Shown here in pieces: positions 38,001 to 50,800 of a stretch of DNA of 64,000 bases (positions are counted from its first letter, which is position 1; every line of letters begins with the position of its first letter). Below the pieces are notes generated by a model. The model did not search any database. It worked only from the letters and a program-made list of their open reading frames with translations, and was not told the origin of the DNA. The DNA is taken from contig NC_044572.1 of NCBI RefSeq assembly GCF_901933205.1, positions 109,814,965 to 109,878,964 of the forward strand, in the 5' to 3' direction. The position numbers were made by a program, and so were the translations under genes. Source of the stretch: Camarhynchus parvulus. Lineage: Eukaryota > Chordata > Aves > Passeriformes > Thraupidae.

Positions 38001-38835
38001 CATAATCAAAGGCTATGAGATGAGGAAAACCAGACTTTGTTTTCAAAATATTCTTTACATTCCTGATTTCATTTGGCTTATGCCACAGGCTTCCCATAAA
38101 ATCTTCATCAAGATATCTGTTGTGAATCTTGATCTGGCATATAAAAAAAATTTAGAATAACAGTGATTCTCAGTTTTTACTGGAATATTAGTAAATAAAA
38201 TTAATGCTAATTAAACACTGGCCTGGGCTTGAGGGAAGGCCAGAAAAGGGGGTCTGGGGAGAGTCAAAATTTGCTTTTCTTAAGGCCTTTGAATGAGCTA
38301 TGTCAGAAGCTGCTGTAGTTCAGAAAGAGCAGCAACATATTGAGGGAGACTTAGAGATGCTTCTGGCTGCTCCTTCTTGAGATCTGAATCTTGTGCTTTT
38401 TCTCTCTAGAGGCATGTACAGTCTTGTCCTAAGGATATATTTGTTCATATGGAATGTGAGAACTTAGAACACATCTCAATTTATTTTCTGCCAACTAGCC
38501 AGAGAAGTTTGTTTTGGATTTGAGAGGAAAGAGGAAAACTTCAGATTGTACTGAGTAATTTGTCTGTGTTGTAAGCAGGTAAAGAGAGACTAATTAAGGA
38601 AAGGGTAGGTGGAACATAAAGAAAATTGGAATTAAGCATATACAGTCTGTGTCAATGGGATCCATTTTCAGGCAGAACATGCATACACTGTGAACTTAGA
38701 GACATTTTAGTATATATACTTATGTTTTACTGACTATGTTCATTTACTTCCTTTTATATTTTCTGGGTATTTCTGAGTATATAAATGTAATCTTCAGCAT
38801 AAAAAGCCCAATATTAAAGACCAATAAGCATGATG

Positions 38836-38856
38836 TGTAATATTCAGAATATTACA
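38836..38856. repeat. Perfect palindrome, 10-bp arms and 1-nt centre
   Basis: The arms TGTAATATTC (38836-38845) and GAATATTACA (38847-38856) flank a single A. It is AT-rich, so chance formation is more likely than for the GC-richer inverted repeats. Confidence 0.85.
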
Positions 38857-41800
38857 GAATTAAATCATCATAACAAACCAAAACAAATTGCTCTTAAGCA
38901 ATTTCGGAAGCTTCCCTAACAGGAAAACCTTTCTTGTGGGGGAATAGCCAGGCATGAAAAGTGAATGAGGGGACAGGCCACCCTTGGTTTTGAGTAGGTT
39001 TCCTGTTAAAGTGGCGGTGGGAAGCGTTTTCCCGGAGGAGGATGTATGCACTTCTGCTGCGTTTGCCTGAAACTGCTGAATCCAGGCATTGTGCCTGTAT
39101 TCTGGCTTCTTTCCCATTGTGAAAGTACAGCGCAATCTCCTGCCTGCTACTCCCTCTGAGCTCGATATCCTCAGTAAAGATCAGGGGAAAAAAAGGGGAA
39201 AACCCGAGGAGATCAATGAGTTCATTTGCATACCATGCCAGCGCTGGCACATGGTTCAACACGTGATACAGCAGTGATTTTTTTTTTTTGTGAGCTTGCT
39301 ACAGCCGCTGAGAGACATTTCAGACTGCAGAGATAGAAGGCTGCAATTTTGTATTCAGAAGCAAGAGTGAAAGTGCTTTATAACTCAATTGCATAATGTA
39401 AATAGCATGTTTTGCATTTAGTCAAACAGAGAGCTGTGACAGTATTTGATGTTTATTGATGTTCATTGTTTTGTTTCTGTTTCTTGTTATTACTATTAAT
39501 GCCTCAAGTATTTGATACATATTATCATTCCTGTCTTAATGGCCTGTGGTCCTCGGAGTCTACAGTCCAGCACATGACTTAGTGAGGTGGAAAGGCCAAT
39601 GAAAGCACCTAAAGTGATCTACATTGGTGTTCGTCTTAAGCTGTGACATCTGCTTGGACACTTTTTTTTTTTTTTTTGCAATTGAAACTGGATTCTTTTA
39701 TGGTGCTGTTTAGCTCCATTCCTGAGCAAAAGCCCTGGCTGCTGCCTGGAGGGTGGGGTGTGTGTCCTTGCCATTTTGCCTGTCCCATCTCCAGCACACA
39801 TCACACCCTTTTGGCAGCAGTTTCCATTCACCAACTCTGCATTATTAATTCCCTGGGTTAGCAAATTCAACCACAGCTCACAGACAGGCAGGTAGCAGAT
39901 CTGAGGCCCCCCTCCCCTTTTTAGGGTTAACCATTACATAGATGTATTTAGCTGAATCACGTAGCCTTCTGATTTTGTCTGAGACTTTTTTTTTGTGGAT
40001 GCAGAAAGGGTTTCAAGATAGCATTTGTGTCTTGTTTCCTGAATTTACCTACATCCATTTGACTGAAAATTGCCTGTAACATGTTACAGCTTAGTGACAC
40101 ACAGGTGGGGTGTTACCCTCTTAACATCAGCCAAGCCAGGAAAGAAGGCCTCCTTGTTATAAAACACGCTTAGCAGCATAGCAGACTCATACCTATGAAG
40201 ACTGTAACTTGTAGCACACTCTGACTGAGAATAAATTGCCTACTTACACAGATGTAACTATATCTGTATAGTGAAATACAGTGTTGGTTACTGGACTGGT
40301 AAAGATGAAGTGCAAGTTCATGTAGACAGATAAAATGTTGAAAGGTCTGCGTGGACACAGACTTGTGTACAGATTTATTGACCTTCATTATAGCACTCCC
40401 ACTATGGAAGGTCCATAGTGGATTTGAGGGACTTCTGGAGAAAAAATTTAGTTTTGTTTGGGCTGAGGGAAGATGTAACTGAGAGGAGAAAATGAGCAGT
40501 TTGACACACAATGGGAAGAAGTTCCCATTTTCAAGTTTGTTGCAACAAGGTGTGTCTAACTCTTCTGTCCTCACAATTTTTTATGTTGCAAAATACCTTA
40601 ATGGGACATACATCTCTAAAATGACTGCTTCTATGTAAGTCTCCATTGTTTCCCAAACAAAAATTAAATTCCAGGTCTTGTGTGGCAGCACATAACTGTT
40701 GTACTGTCTAGTCTACTCTGTTCTCAGGTTGTTTTGTATGATTTCGGTGATTATTCACATGGCTGATTTTCAGTATTAGCTCTTTGCTAACTTAGAGCAT
40801 ATATGAGAGGGCAAAGAGTGAACAGTAAATTGAGTCTGTTCTCTGTTTTCTAACATCTCTTTTCTCTAATGTGTTTTTAGTTACTGTGAACACTAATCAA
40901 TTTTATGTGTGCTTTAAGAAACTGCATCTCCTGAGGCTTTTCAAGGAGCTGTGAGACTTCTCTTTACTTGGACTCAGCTGAAAATACGAGACGTGTTTAT
41001 TATGATCTCAGTTGTTCCTTAAAGGTCAGAGCACCAGTTTAATTTATGACTCAGCACTCTAGTTACTAGAGTCTAGGTAAAGTGGAGACTGTAAATAATT
41101 TTCACCACTGTTTCTGAATTTAGAAATGTGTTCTTTTTCCACACAAAAAACCCCTTGCCTTTCGTGTGAAGTGTTACAATCAGTGAAGAAGTTATACATT
41201 TCTCTACTTTGTAACAGCTAAGTAAAGAAGGAAGACTTTCAGTCTTGCTTGGAGTTTCTTTGTGGCTATATACTTTTAAATAAGCGCTTTAGGAGGTTGT
41301 ATTACAAAAGACAGATTTTGTTTCTGGTAGTTGGAAAGCTGAAATTTTATCTTGTGTTTGGGAAACTGTATCTGAGTTAAAGTAGAAATAAAAGCACATT
41401 GCAAAGATCAAGATTTAGAGGGAAAGGTTTAATCACAAAACAGTAAAATATAGTTTTAAAACAGAGTCTGCATAGGCTGATCACAGAATCTTGGAATTTT
41501 TGCTTGTTTTATGGTTACCATTAAAGCAAAACATCATTGCATTTCTGGGAATCTTGCGTGATCAAGGATTATAACATTGAGACCATGTTTATATTCATTT
41601 TTCATGGAAATTTTTAAGGCGAATACTTATCAGCTAGACGATTAAAGTTCCTGTTGCCTGCTACCATCCAGGCACATGCCTGGCAATTTTTGCTCTTGCT
41701 GGATTTTTCACTGTTACTGTGAAAGGCGCTCCTTCCTTAGTATCTTTGCTTTAAACAAAGAAGTTCAAAGCCGGTGGCTGGATGACAGTGAAGTGAAGAA

Positions 41801-44800
41801 ATAGCTTTAAACCATTGTAGTTGACCCAATTCCAAGTAAAGATAAACCTTTCTGATTTACAAGGTGTTGTGTTTGAGCTTGGTCTGCTCTCTCGGGAGTT
41901 ATGTCTGAATAAAATAAAATGTGAAGTGTATGCTCAGCTCGGTTTCAAATAGAAAAGCTCAGAAGCGGCACTTGTCAAAACTCATTTTGGCCCAGGCAAA
42001 TAAGCTTTCTGCTGAAGGGGAAAAAAGGAAACTGAAAGCCTGAGCATCTGTAGCAATCCTAATAGGAGCTAATATGTGCCAACCTCAGCAGTGTCAAGGC
42101 TGCTTGGTTAGAAAGAGGTGGGGGTTTGCCCGGTACTGGTGCTTCTGGCTGATGGTTTTGGGAAACCAGGCTCTTTGTTCTGGGGACAGAAACCCCTCTC
42201 GCGACACAGCGCTTTCCTACTCTCCCTTGAAAACTTGAACTCTGTGATAGAGTCCTGCTGTGCTGCTTGTGAGGTCTTTAATGCCATGGTTTGATCCTTT
42301 ACCTTGAAGATAACTTGGAAAAAGTCTGTCCTTGTATATTTTCTCCAAGGCTTAAAGCATCATTTCATTTAGTAAGTACTTCTGCTAGGAAGCTGATGGA
42401 AGGGTTTGTGCAATAAAATGTCAATAGCCCAAACTGAAACATTTGCCATATGAAGCTACTTGAATGATTAATGATTTCACTATACTTTTTTTTTTCTCAC
42501 ACTACTGAGGGAGGAATTTCTTTTGGAGTTTTTTCAGCACTTATTGAACACTTGGCTTCAAAGGGACACCAAATGCTACTAGATTAGTAAAATAAATTCT
42601 ACTGGTAGCTATAAGCTCTCAGACCTTTAACAAATTTTTTAAATAAGGCATTTTTTAGTCCAAATAATTTGTAGTTGTCTCACTACCTGATACTGGAGTT
42701 TGACACATTGTGTTATTAGGACTTACTGTGTTATACCTTTGCATGACAACTTAGAAGGATACCCATTATTTCCCTGTTTTCACTGGAATTGAGTGGTAGG
42801 TTTTCTTTTGCCTGCACTTAATCACTGATTTGAGAAGCAGTCTGAAGCTTCCTTTGTTTTCCTTGCGATTTCTCCCTTGTGCTGCCACATCCCTTTGTGC
42901 TTTATTTATTGCCAATTTGTTTGATTAGATTAAGGAAGGATTAAGGAATCCAGAACCCTTGAAAAAAGGCAACCCATCATTTATAAATGTGTAAACATAA
43001 TGTGATTACTTCTTAATTCTTTGTGTTAAACAAAAAAGGGGATTCTCCAGCAGATAAACTCTGAGAGACTTTTTGAAAATCAAATGAAGGCAATTTGCTG
43101 ACTCAAAGATGTGTATGCCAAAGATGAGGAGTTATCACGCACAAAGCTCAGGTTTTAGTTGATATGAAGACCTTCAAGTACTTTGATCTCCTTATGATCC
43201 AAATACATCTTGTCAGTCCACACTGATTTCTAACCATTTCTGAATTCCTATAGTGAATGGAGGATTTGTCTCTGCTTGGGCAGTTTTGGATTTGCCATTA
43301 ATTTGCAGTTTGGTGCTCTTTAGGTTAGCAGTGGTAAGGGTTATAGTAAGAAGAGGTTTAATCTTTTATTCAAAAACTTAATGTTGACAGGCCCTAGCAT
43401 TCATTTTTCTTTTCTCTCTACCATTAGCAGAGCTGTACTAGTAGTGATTCTGGTTGAAGAACCCTCATGAAAGCTTATTAAAAAAGAAAGAAAAGGCAAC
43501 TCCTGCCTGTAGGCTGAGTTGGCCTCCTTGCATTTGGGTTTTTTGGTTTCCCAAATTAAAAAAATTCTGAAACAAAAGAGTAAGTATGATTCAGTTGGAC
43601 ATTGAGAGGACATACTGTGTGCAGTCTGTCCTGTAGGCACTTTTAGAGACTGTCTCAGTGAAGAGCAGAACTCACTTGTGCAAGTCCTGTCAGTTTTAAT
43701 TTTACAATCTTCTACTATTTGAAACTTAGCATCTTGATCTCTAGATTCCTTGTAATATGTTTTTGCTGCCTCTCATGTCAAAAAGAAGGTGAGAAGCTGT
43801 TCCCTGGGCAGGACCATCCTTTTACACTTCCCTAAAGCATTAGCAGTAGAACGTTTCACCTTCTTTATTCTTTCATGTTTTGGCATGTGTTATTTTTCTT
43901 CTTTCGTTGGCTTTGTTGCCTATACTGCATGTTATGATCAGCACTGTTTATTTGTATAATACCTCACAGGTCTGTAACTGGATAGTTCTGAGCTGGCTAC
44001 CTGCAAGAAGCTGTCTGTGCAAATAGCAAACAGCACGGCTTTGCTTACGCGTCTCTGCCAGGCTGGTGTCAAAACACTGCTATCAGAAATGATGACAATT
44101 CAGTGACAAAGGTTTCTGTTGGGTTTTTTTGTGGTTTTTTTTAACCAAAGACCCTGAACACGGACTGCTAAGAAGCCATTGACCTTTTGCCATGATCACT
44201 CATGTTTTTCCTGCAGAGTAAATAGCTACAGCTTCTCTGTTGGCCACAAGACAGTTGAAAGGAGTTGCAGATTCTGCTTTGTATGTAATAATGAGCTTCC
44301 TTGTAATGAGCACTATGTTAGAGATCAGAGAGTGTAAATTCTTGCTCTTAAAGACCTGAAATTAACTCTGGATCTAATTGTGAATGACATACGCTGACAT
44401 GAGATTATGCAGAGCAGTTGGAGGAAAGCGTTTAGATTGCAATGTTACTGCTTGTGCTGTCTTACTTTGCCTCTTGCTGGCTTGGGCTTCAGTTGTGACA
44501 GGAACTATATTCCATTAGAGGAGCAATGTGAGCAGCTTTTGCATACACAGGCAGTTCCTGGCTGTCTATTGCAACTGCAAATGAGCAAATTGCAATTAGC
44601 ACAAGCCTTGAAGAGCATGTTTCCTTTGGAACTTGCCTTTTGCATGTGTCCTTTAGTGTAGGGAGTTTTAGGGTGTGAGGTAGAGGATGATACATTAGAG
44701 GATTTCCCTGAAACCAAGCACTCTGACACCTCAGGCCAAAAACTGTGATACATCCTTGTCTCAGCTATTCTGGCCTCCTCCAACTGTTCCGCTTGACCCT

Positions 44801-47800
44801 GCTCCTGCTCCCTGGCACAACTAGTTTCAGCCAGCCTAACAGTGACTGGAATCTGCTGGGACCTCGATCTGACCAAGAGGAGTGCTCCAGCTATAAGCTG
44901 GTGGGGTTTTTGGGTTTGTTTTTCTTTTTTTGAAGGGACAGGTTTTTGTTTCTGTTTTTCCAAATTGGATGAGTCCTTGACCTGGTCTGTAACACACCCC
45001 ACAGACTTGTGAGCCTAAATGAGGGTTGGGGGCAAACCATGGGTTTAGGGTATTGTGAACCTAGAGGTTCCTTTTCTGTCTTCCTTTAGACAAATTACCA
45101 TCCTCTTTACCTTGTATTTTCATTCCATTAGGTAAAGGAAAAACCACTTTTATCAAAGCAGGAGTTGAGTTGTAAGATGCCTGTTAGTACTGCTGTGTGA
45201 ACTTTTTAAGTTTTGTGCATTACTCTAAAATCTTCAAGGAATAGGTACTGTTAAAGAACTAGACATTATTTTCAGGCAGCTTACCACCTGCATCTTTAGA
45301 TGCTGATGCAGTAATAATTTTGATTTTATGAAATGCCTTGCTCAGTAGAGGAGACATCCTGCACTCTTAGACACATCACTACTTTTGCTGGGTTTCCAGT
45401 TGTGCCACTAGGTCCATCTTGTTCTAAAGCTAAGTGTCCTGAAAAAGGTTCCGTTGGTTCAGCAAGTCTATCTGTTTAGCACAGAGGATCAGAGAATTCA
45501 CTAATGTTCTCCTTTCTGTACGGAACCTGCACTAGGCACGATTGCCCTCTTAAAATCTGCAGGACTAACTTAAACCAATTTCTTATTTCCACATTTTCTG
45601 TGGCATATCAGCAACAGTGAAGCAGTAAGTAACAGGTGAGCAAAAAGAAATTGTTTATTAGCATGAGGTACAATTTTTCAGAGTTAAATTAACCATTATG
45701 TTTTCAAAATATTGTTGTGAAGTGAATGGTTGCAATACAAGATTATTGCACTTTGGAAATGCAGTTCCAGAGTGGCACTGCAGCATATTTAATTCCAGCG
45801 AGTTAAGTGAGAGTGCTAGAACTGCTACGTGTTCTTAGTACGAAATGGGAAAGTCTTTCTTTCAGTTTAGCTTTACCTGGATTTCCTTATGCACTTTCTT
45901 TGTCTGTTAGAGGCCAATACACCCACATGTGCCTACAGACAGTCAACAAAGCAGTGACCGAAGGCTGGGGAAGGAGGGATTGTTATTGCCAAGGCACGCT
46001 GATGCTGACAGGCTCATGGAGCTCTAGAAATCTGTAACTCACAAAATGTGAAGCATTCTGCTGCACACTTGACAGCTAATATCTCTAGTGTGGGTTTCAG
46101 TACACTTCTGTTGAAAATAGGCATTTTAGATTTGTGTGGTTGGTTTCAACAGAGAGAAAAGAGTTGGCAGAGTGTCTGGATAATTAAGACTCTTGCTGTG
46201 TGAATAATACATAGCAGAGGTAATAGTTTGATCAAGGTGGAGTTCAAGTTCTCCTTAAGCTGTATACTGGGCTCTTAAATACTGAAATATGGCTTACTTT
46301 ATACTCATGGTAACTTTCCCTTTGATGTATCTGGCTGAATAATTAGACTTAACCCTGTCTTTCAGACTCTGCCTCCTTGTTATGTTGAGCAGGCTCAAGA
46401 GAGAACACTGCCAAGAGCACAGGCAGGCCATGGGAAAAGCACTGTGTTCTGATTTGTGCCTGCAAATCTTTCTCAAGAATTACTGCTGTGAAATCTGCAA
46501 TTGCAAAGATTTCTGAACAAATATTGTCAATTGCTTGTCTTTGTTGTGTTGTAATGACATGAGCCTAAATAATTTCCCCTCAGCTCAAGAATCAGCCACC
46601 CTTGTGTTGAACAGTCATGGAAAACCTGGAGCCATCCCCTAGGTGAAAGAGGCAATTAATATTTTATTCTGAGTTTCAGTCATACAAATATAGTAGGATC
46701 AAAAATTTAGAAAAATTGCAGAATCAGTCATAATGCAAATTCTAAACTTCCGATTTTTGTCAGATGAAAGTGTAAAGAAACCTCTAGTTCACAGTATTCA
46801 ATAGCACTCCTGAAAACAGCCAAGGGAAGACCCTGTAACTAAACACAGACAAAAATACAGTATACCAAGCACTCTTCTATTTGCCATCAGCTGGCACAAG
46901 GCTTACCTGTGTTAAAAACTTGAAGTTCTACTTGGCTTTGGAGCAGCTGTATTTTGTATAGCTGTACCAATTTCAAAAACACTAGGGAGCTGTGACTCTC
47001 AACTTATATTTTAGTGCATTATATTAATTTTGATCTGTGAAGTAGTAATTTCATGGCTGATTTACATTTTGTTTATAAAGTAAAAATAAATTATTTTGAT
47101 TATATTTCTTAGGCACCAAATAGCTCAAACCTAAATCTTGCCAGCATAACTGATTAACCTTGTAATAGCATCTTTGAGATATTAATGTACGCACTACCTT
47201 ATCTTGTGCTTTATCTGACCTTTATCTGTTGATTTTAATATCCTTTGTGGTTGCTAGTGACGTGTTTTTGTTGTAGACAGAGAGAGATTTTGGCTCCTGT
47301 TTATTTCTCTGCTTTATCCTCATTCACTCTGTTCCCTTCTCTCAAAAAAAAATAACTGCATTAAGCAGAAAAAAAGCAAGAAAATAAACTGTAGCCCAGG
47401 AGCACAATAGGAGTCATGTCTGCTTGAAGTGTTCAGAGCATTCTGCATTCAGCAAGTTACCCATCTAATGTGGATTGACAGTGGAAAAAAAGGAGTTGAT
47501 TGTTCTGAACAAATATAGGAGAATTTTTACCCCTTTGCAGCATAATTTACTCATAATTAGCGGCATAATTTATTTCAGTGACTTACATAAAGTGTTTATA
47601 TAGGGCAAAGTTTGGCCATTCCATGTGCTTGCAGCATTGTATCATCTTGCAGAGCTTGGGTGCTGGTGATCCATATCACTAAGCCAGTAGAGAACTCATC
47701 AGAAAATAAATATTTAAAAAGAGGAGTGTGACTTTTTCACATACTACTGATTGAATTGGTTCAGCAAGATCAAGCATATCCCAGAGCGGCAGAGGGGCAG

Positions 47801-50800
47801 AGGGGAAGCTGCAGCAGGTCTGTCCAAAGTGTGAATTGCCACTGGCGCTGCTGGCTCTGCTGCCTCCTCACTCCTCATGTCTTGCTGGACACCATTGCCC
47901 CATGCCAGCAGAGAGTGGAGATGAATGTGTGAAAGTCCTTCATGCACATTAGTGTGAAATCTGAGAGCTGAGTGGGAGCTGATGATTGAAGTCAGTTTGT
48001 GATAACCTGGCTGTCTTTGCGCTGAAGGGATTAGGGCTCTGCCACAGGGATGGTAAGGTGCTGGCAGTACTGGTGCTGAGCAGCTGAGAGGGGCAGCCAT
48101 CCTGCTCAGCCACTGCAGCTGGTCTGGAGGAGAAAGAACTGCACATCTTGTGCTCCTGGGTGTGTTACACTTCTTGGCTCAGTGGCCATGGCTGTACCCT
48201 CACTGCATCTGCTGTGCTCTTTGCTTCTTTGCAGTCACTTGTGCTTTTTCTGCGTGGGGCTGTGCTGGACCCCAGTGTTATTCCCATTTCTACAACTGTT
48301 CCTCAATTTATCTCCTAGAGTTTGGACAGGTTTAGGAGAACATGGGGTGCATTTCTTTGGTGCAGTACTGTGCTAGTTTTTAAGTGGGTTTTTTCCTTGA
48401 TACGTGACATCTGATTTGGTGGGACACGGAAGAGACTGTGTGGTTTCTCTGTGAGTGATTTAGTTAAATTTTCATGCAATTCTACAGCATTTTTATGTTT
48501 GAAAAGTGAAATAAACCCCAGAAACAGGAATGAAGTTTTCTTCCCTTAGCTGTATCTCTCTATCCACAAAAGTAGATGATGAAAAGACCTCCCTCTTCCT
48601 AGCATCAAGAAGGCAGAGATGGGGAAGATCTCCTTCTTGGCCAAGAAGTACATTTAATTACAGGAGGCAGGGAGCAGTTTGTAGTAAGATTTCATTATGA
48701 TTTTTCATAAGCCAGTGAAGCCTCCCATGATGTGATGATGGAGCTTGCAATGCTGAGAGCAGCTGATGCTGTGAGAACCACAGCAGAGCTCATCTCTCCT
48801 GTTTTGACAAGGGGATTTCTGGGTTACAGATTGCCTCTGTGCTGTGCTGGCCCTGCCTGAGCAGCCTGGCAGGCAGCATTCAACTCAAGGCACCTGTGGT
48901 ACAGCTGTGCGAGTATGGGCCTGCCATCCTTTTGTAGGAATCAAGGAGAAGGAAGTTGGCATTTCTGAAGTGTGTCTCTTAAGGACATCAAATGAACCTC
49001 ATTCTGAAGTTTGTTTTTGCTAGACTTTGTAAAGAAGTCTAGGGGACCAGTTGATAAAGTTAGCTTGGTAAATCCCAGTCTTGAGTGTCTGATAAGTGTT
49101 TAGGTTTTGAACATCTCCAGCTATTTACTGATGTCTTTGTAATACTAATGTAGTAGATTACATTTCCCTGCAGACTCTACTATGCTACCCATCCACTTGA
49201 CTTACTGTATCTTAAGCATTTACTTTTTTGAGTACACTATAGCTGAAATGAGCAGCAGGCTTTCTTAGTCTGTACCTAGTACACGTGCTGTATTTTATTT
49301 TAGATACACAAATAAATTCCTATTTTTATAAGCAAACATTTTCTCTGTTGGTTTAAATGATTCAGGTGAGTAAGGTTTCTGAGATTGGAAAACTGCTTTG
49401 CTTATATTACCTCCTTCTGTTTAGAGGTGTGCTCAGATTTAAGGTATTGGAGTTATAGTGCAAAAAAAGGCTAATTGTAATCCAAAAAACTCTACAGGAC
49501 AACTGTCATCTTGTCCTGCTGACATGTAGTAGATGTGCTGCAGATCCCTTTATCTTATGAATGTGAGGTTAGCTAATTTTCCTTAGTACCCAGCCTGAAG
49601 AGTTGGCAAACTATAGAACAAACTTATTACTGTAAGCATTTTTTGTTTGGATGCAATGATTATAATTTGTTCTCTTGAAGAATCACATTCATGTTGCATC
49701 CTGCTCTTAGCAGAGCTCATGGCAGTTGCAATTTGTCAAAATTTGCCTTCTTTATGAACTTTGGTTTTGCTGACAAATTAAATTCTAAATTAAAACAAAG
49801 AATTGAGTTTACCCTCTTTTGCTGCCAGGATCCTTCCCCAAAGATGGTTAGCCTCAGCATAAAGTCAAGAAAGAATCATATGCTCTTTCTTTCATAAGAG
49901 GTGTTTTAATGAGCCACCTGAAGGCAAGGAGTAAGCAAAATTACTTCCTTTTTTCCATCAGGATTATCACTTAGGGCAAGTGTTTTCAAACAAACATTAG
50001 AAGCCTCCTGCTATGTTTACAGTTTGGGAGGAGGGCATTCACAGGTACTGGGTTTTCCATGTGTAACTTTTATATCCAGTTTCTGTGAAAAGCATAGAGA
50101 TATTTCCGTGGCATAAAACAAACACATATGTATATGCCAGTAGATATAATTGCTTTAATCAAATACTGTGTGCCCCATAGCAACCTTCATCTGGCAGTGA
50201 GGAGCGCTGGAAGGAAAGCTAACTGATTTGCTTTTTGAGATAAGTAGGTGAGGTTATGGGACATAACTCAGGAATTTATTTATTTCATTTGCTTAGCTTG
50301 TTGTAAGTTATACTCATCTAAGTGGTAACAATTATTTTGAAAAACTATTTGAAGAATGTGCCAGCCTGTGGAATATTTTCCATATTGAGCATGAGAATAC
50401 CATGGCTACACATACCTGTGGTCCTTATCCCACCGGCCTTCATCTGACCTGCATTTTCCATGTATAGGCTTCCTGTGCATGTATCAGCATAGAACTGAAT
50501 TCTGTTTTTTCACTGGGGACCCAAACAATGCTCATAAGTCTCAGTGTCGAAACTCTTTTTGTCATCCAAGGGTGACTGTTCTTTCTGGAAGTGCCATCCC
50601 TTTCCTGGCTCTGAGGGGAAGAGGGTGAAAATTTCAGTGCTCAGGGGCATCTTGAGTGGGGCCATGAGCTCTCAGCCACAGAGTCTGGTTTCGTGGCTGT
50701 GTCTCTTCAGCTGGCACTTAATCATAACACTGTTAATCTTAATTCTGCCTTGGAGATCCAGCACCACATGGTGATATTTGGTTGTTGATGGAATACTGAG

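Larger units (their letters stand above)
30071..38835. other. SPIDR downstream intron, middle segment
   Basis: AT-rich intron with no supported gene. It contains perfect short-loop inverted repeats at 32034-32058 and 35023-35047 and an A-run at about 35650-35664. A 47-nt exon-like piece at 36099-36145 is discussed as a finding and not called as an exon. Frames at 30797-31688, 33426-33749 and 35290-35711 have no recognisable domains. Confidence 0.5.

Noticed and set aside
39662..39677. 16-T run as the tail of a minus-strand processed pseudogene
   Set aside because: The sequence beyond the run, read on minus, resembles no gene, and no flanking duplication is evident.
40170..40574. 134-codon minus-strand frame
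   Set aside because: Low-complexity serine/leucine/phenylalanine composition with no family motif. It spans a short inverted repeat and looks like intron.
41484..41503. Possible reverse-oriented CR1 tail ('atcacagaatcttggaattt')
   Set aside because: The resemblance stops after about 20 bases, and none of the following CR1 landmarks are present.
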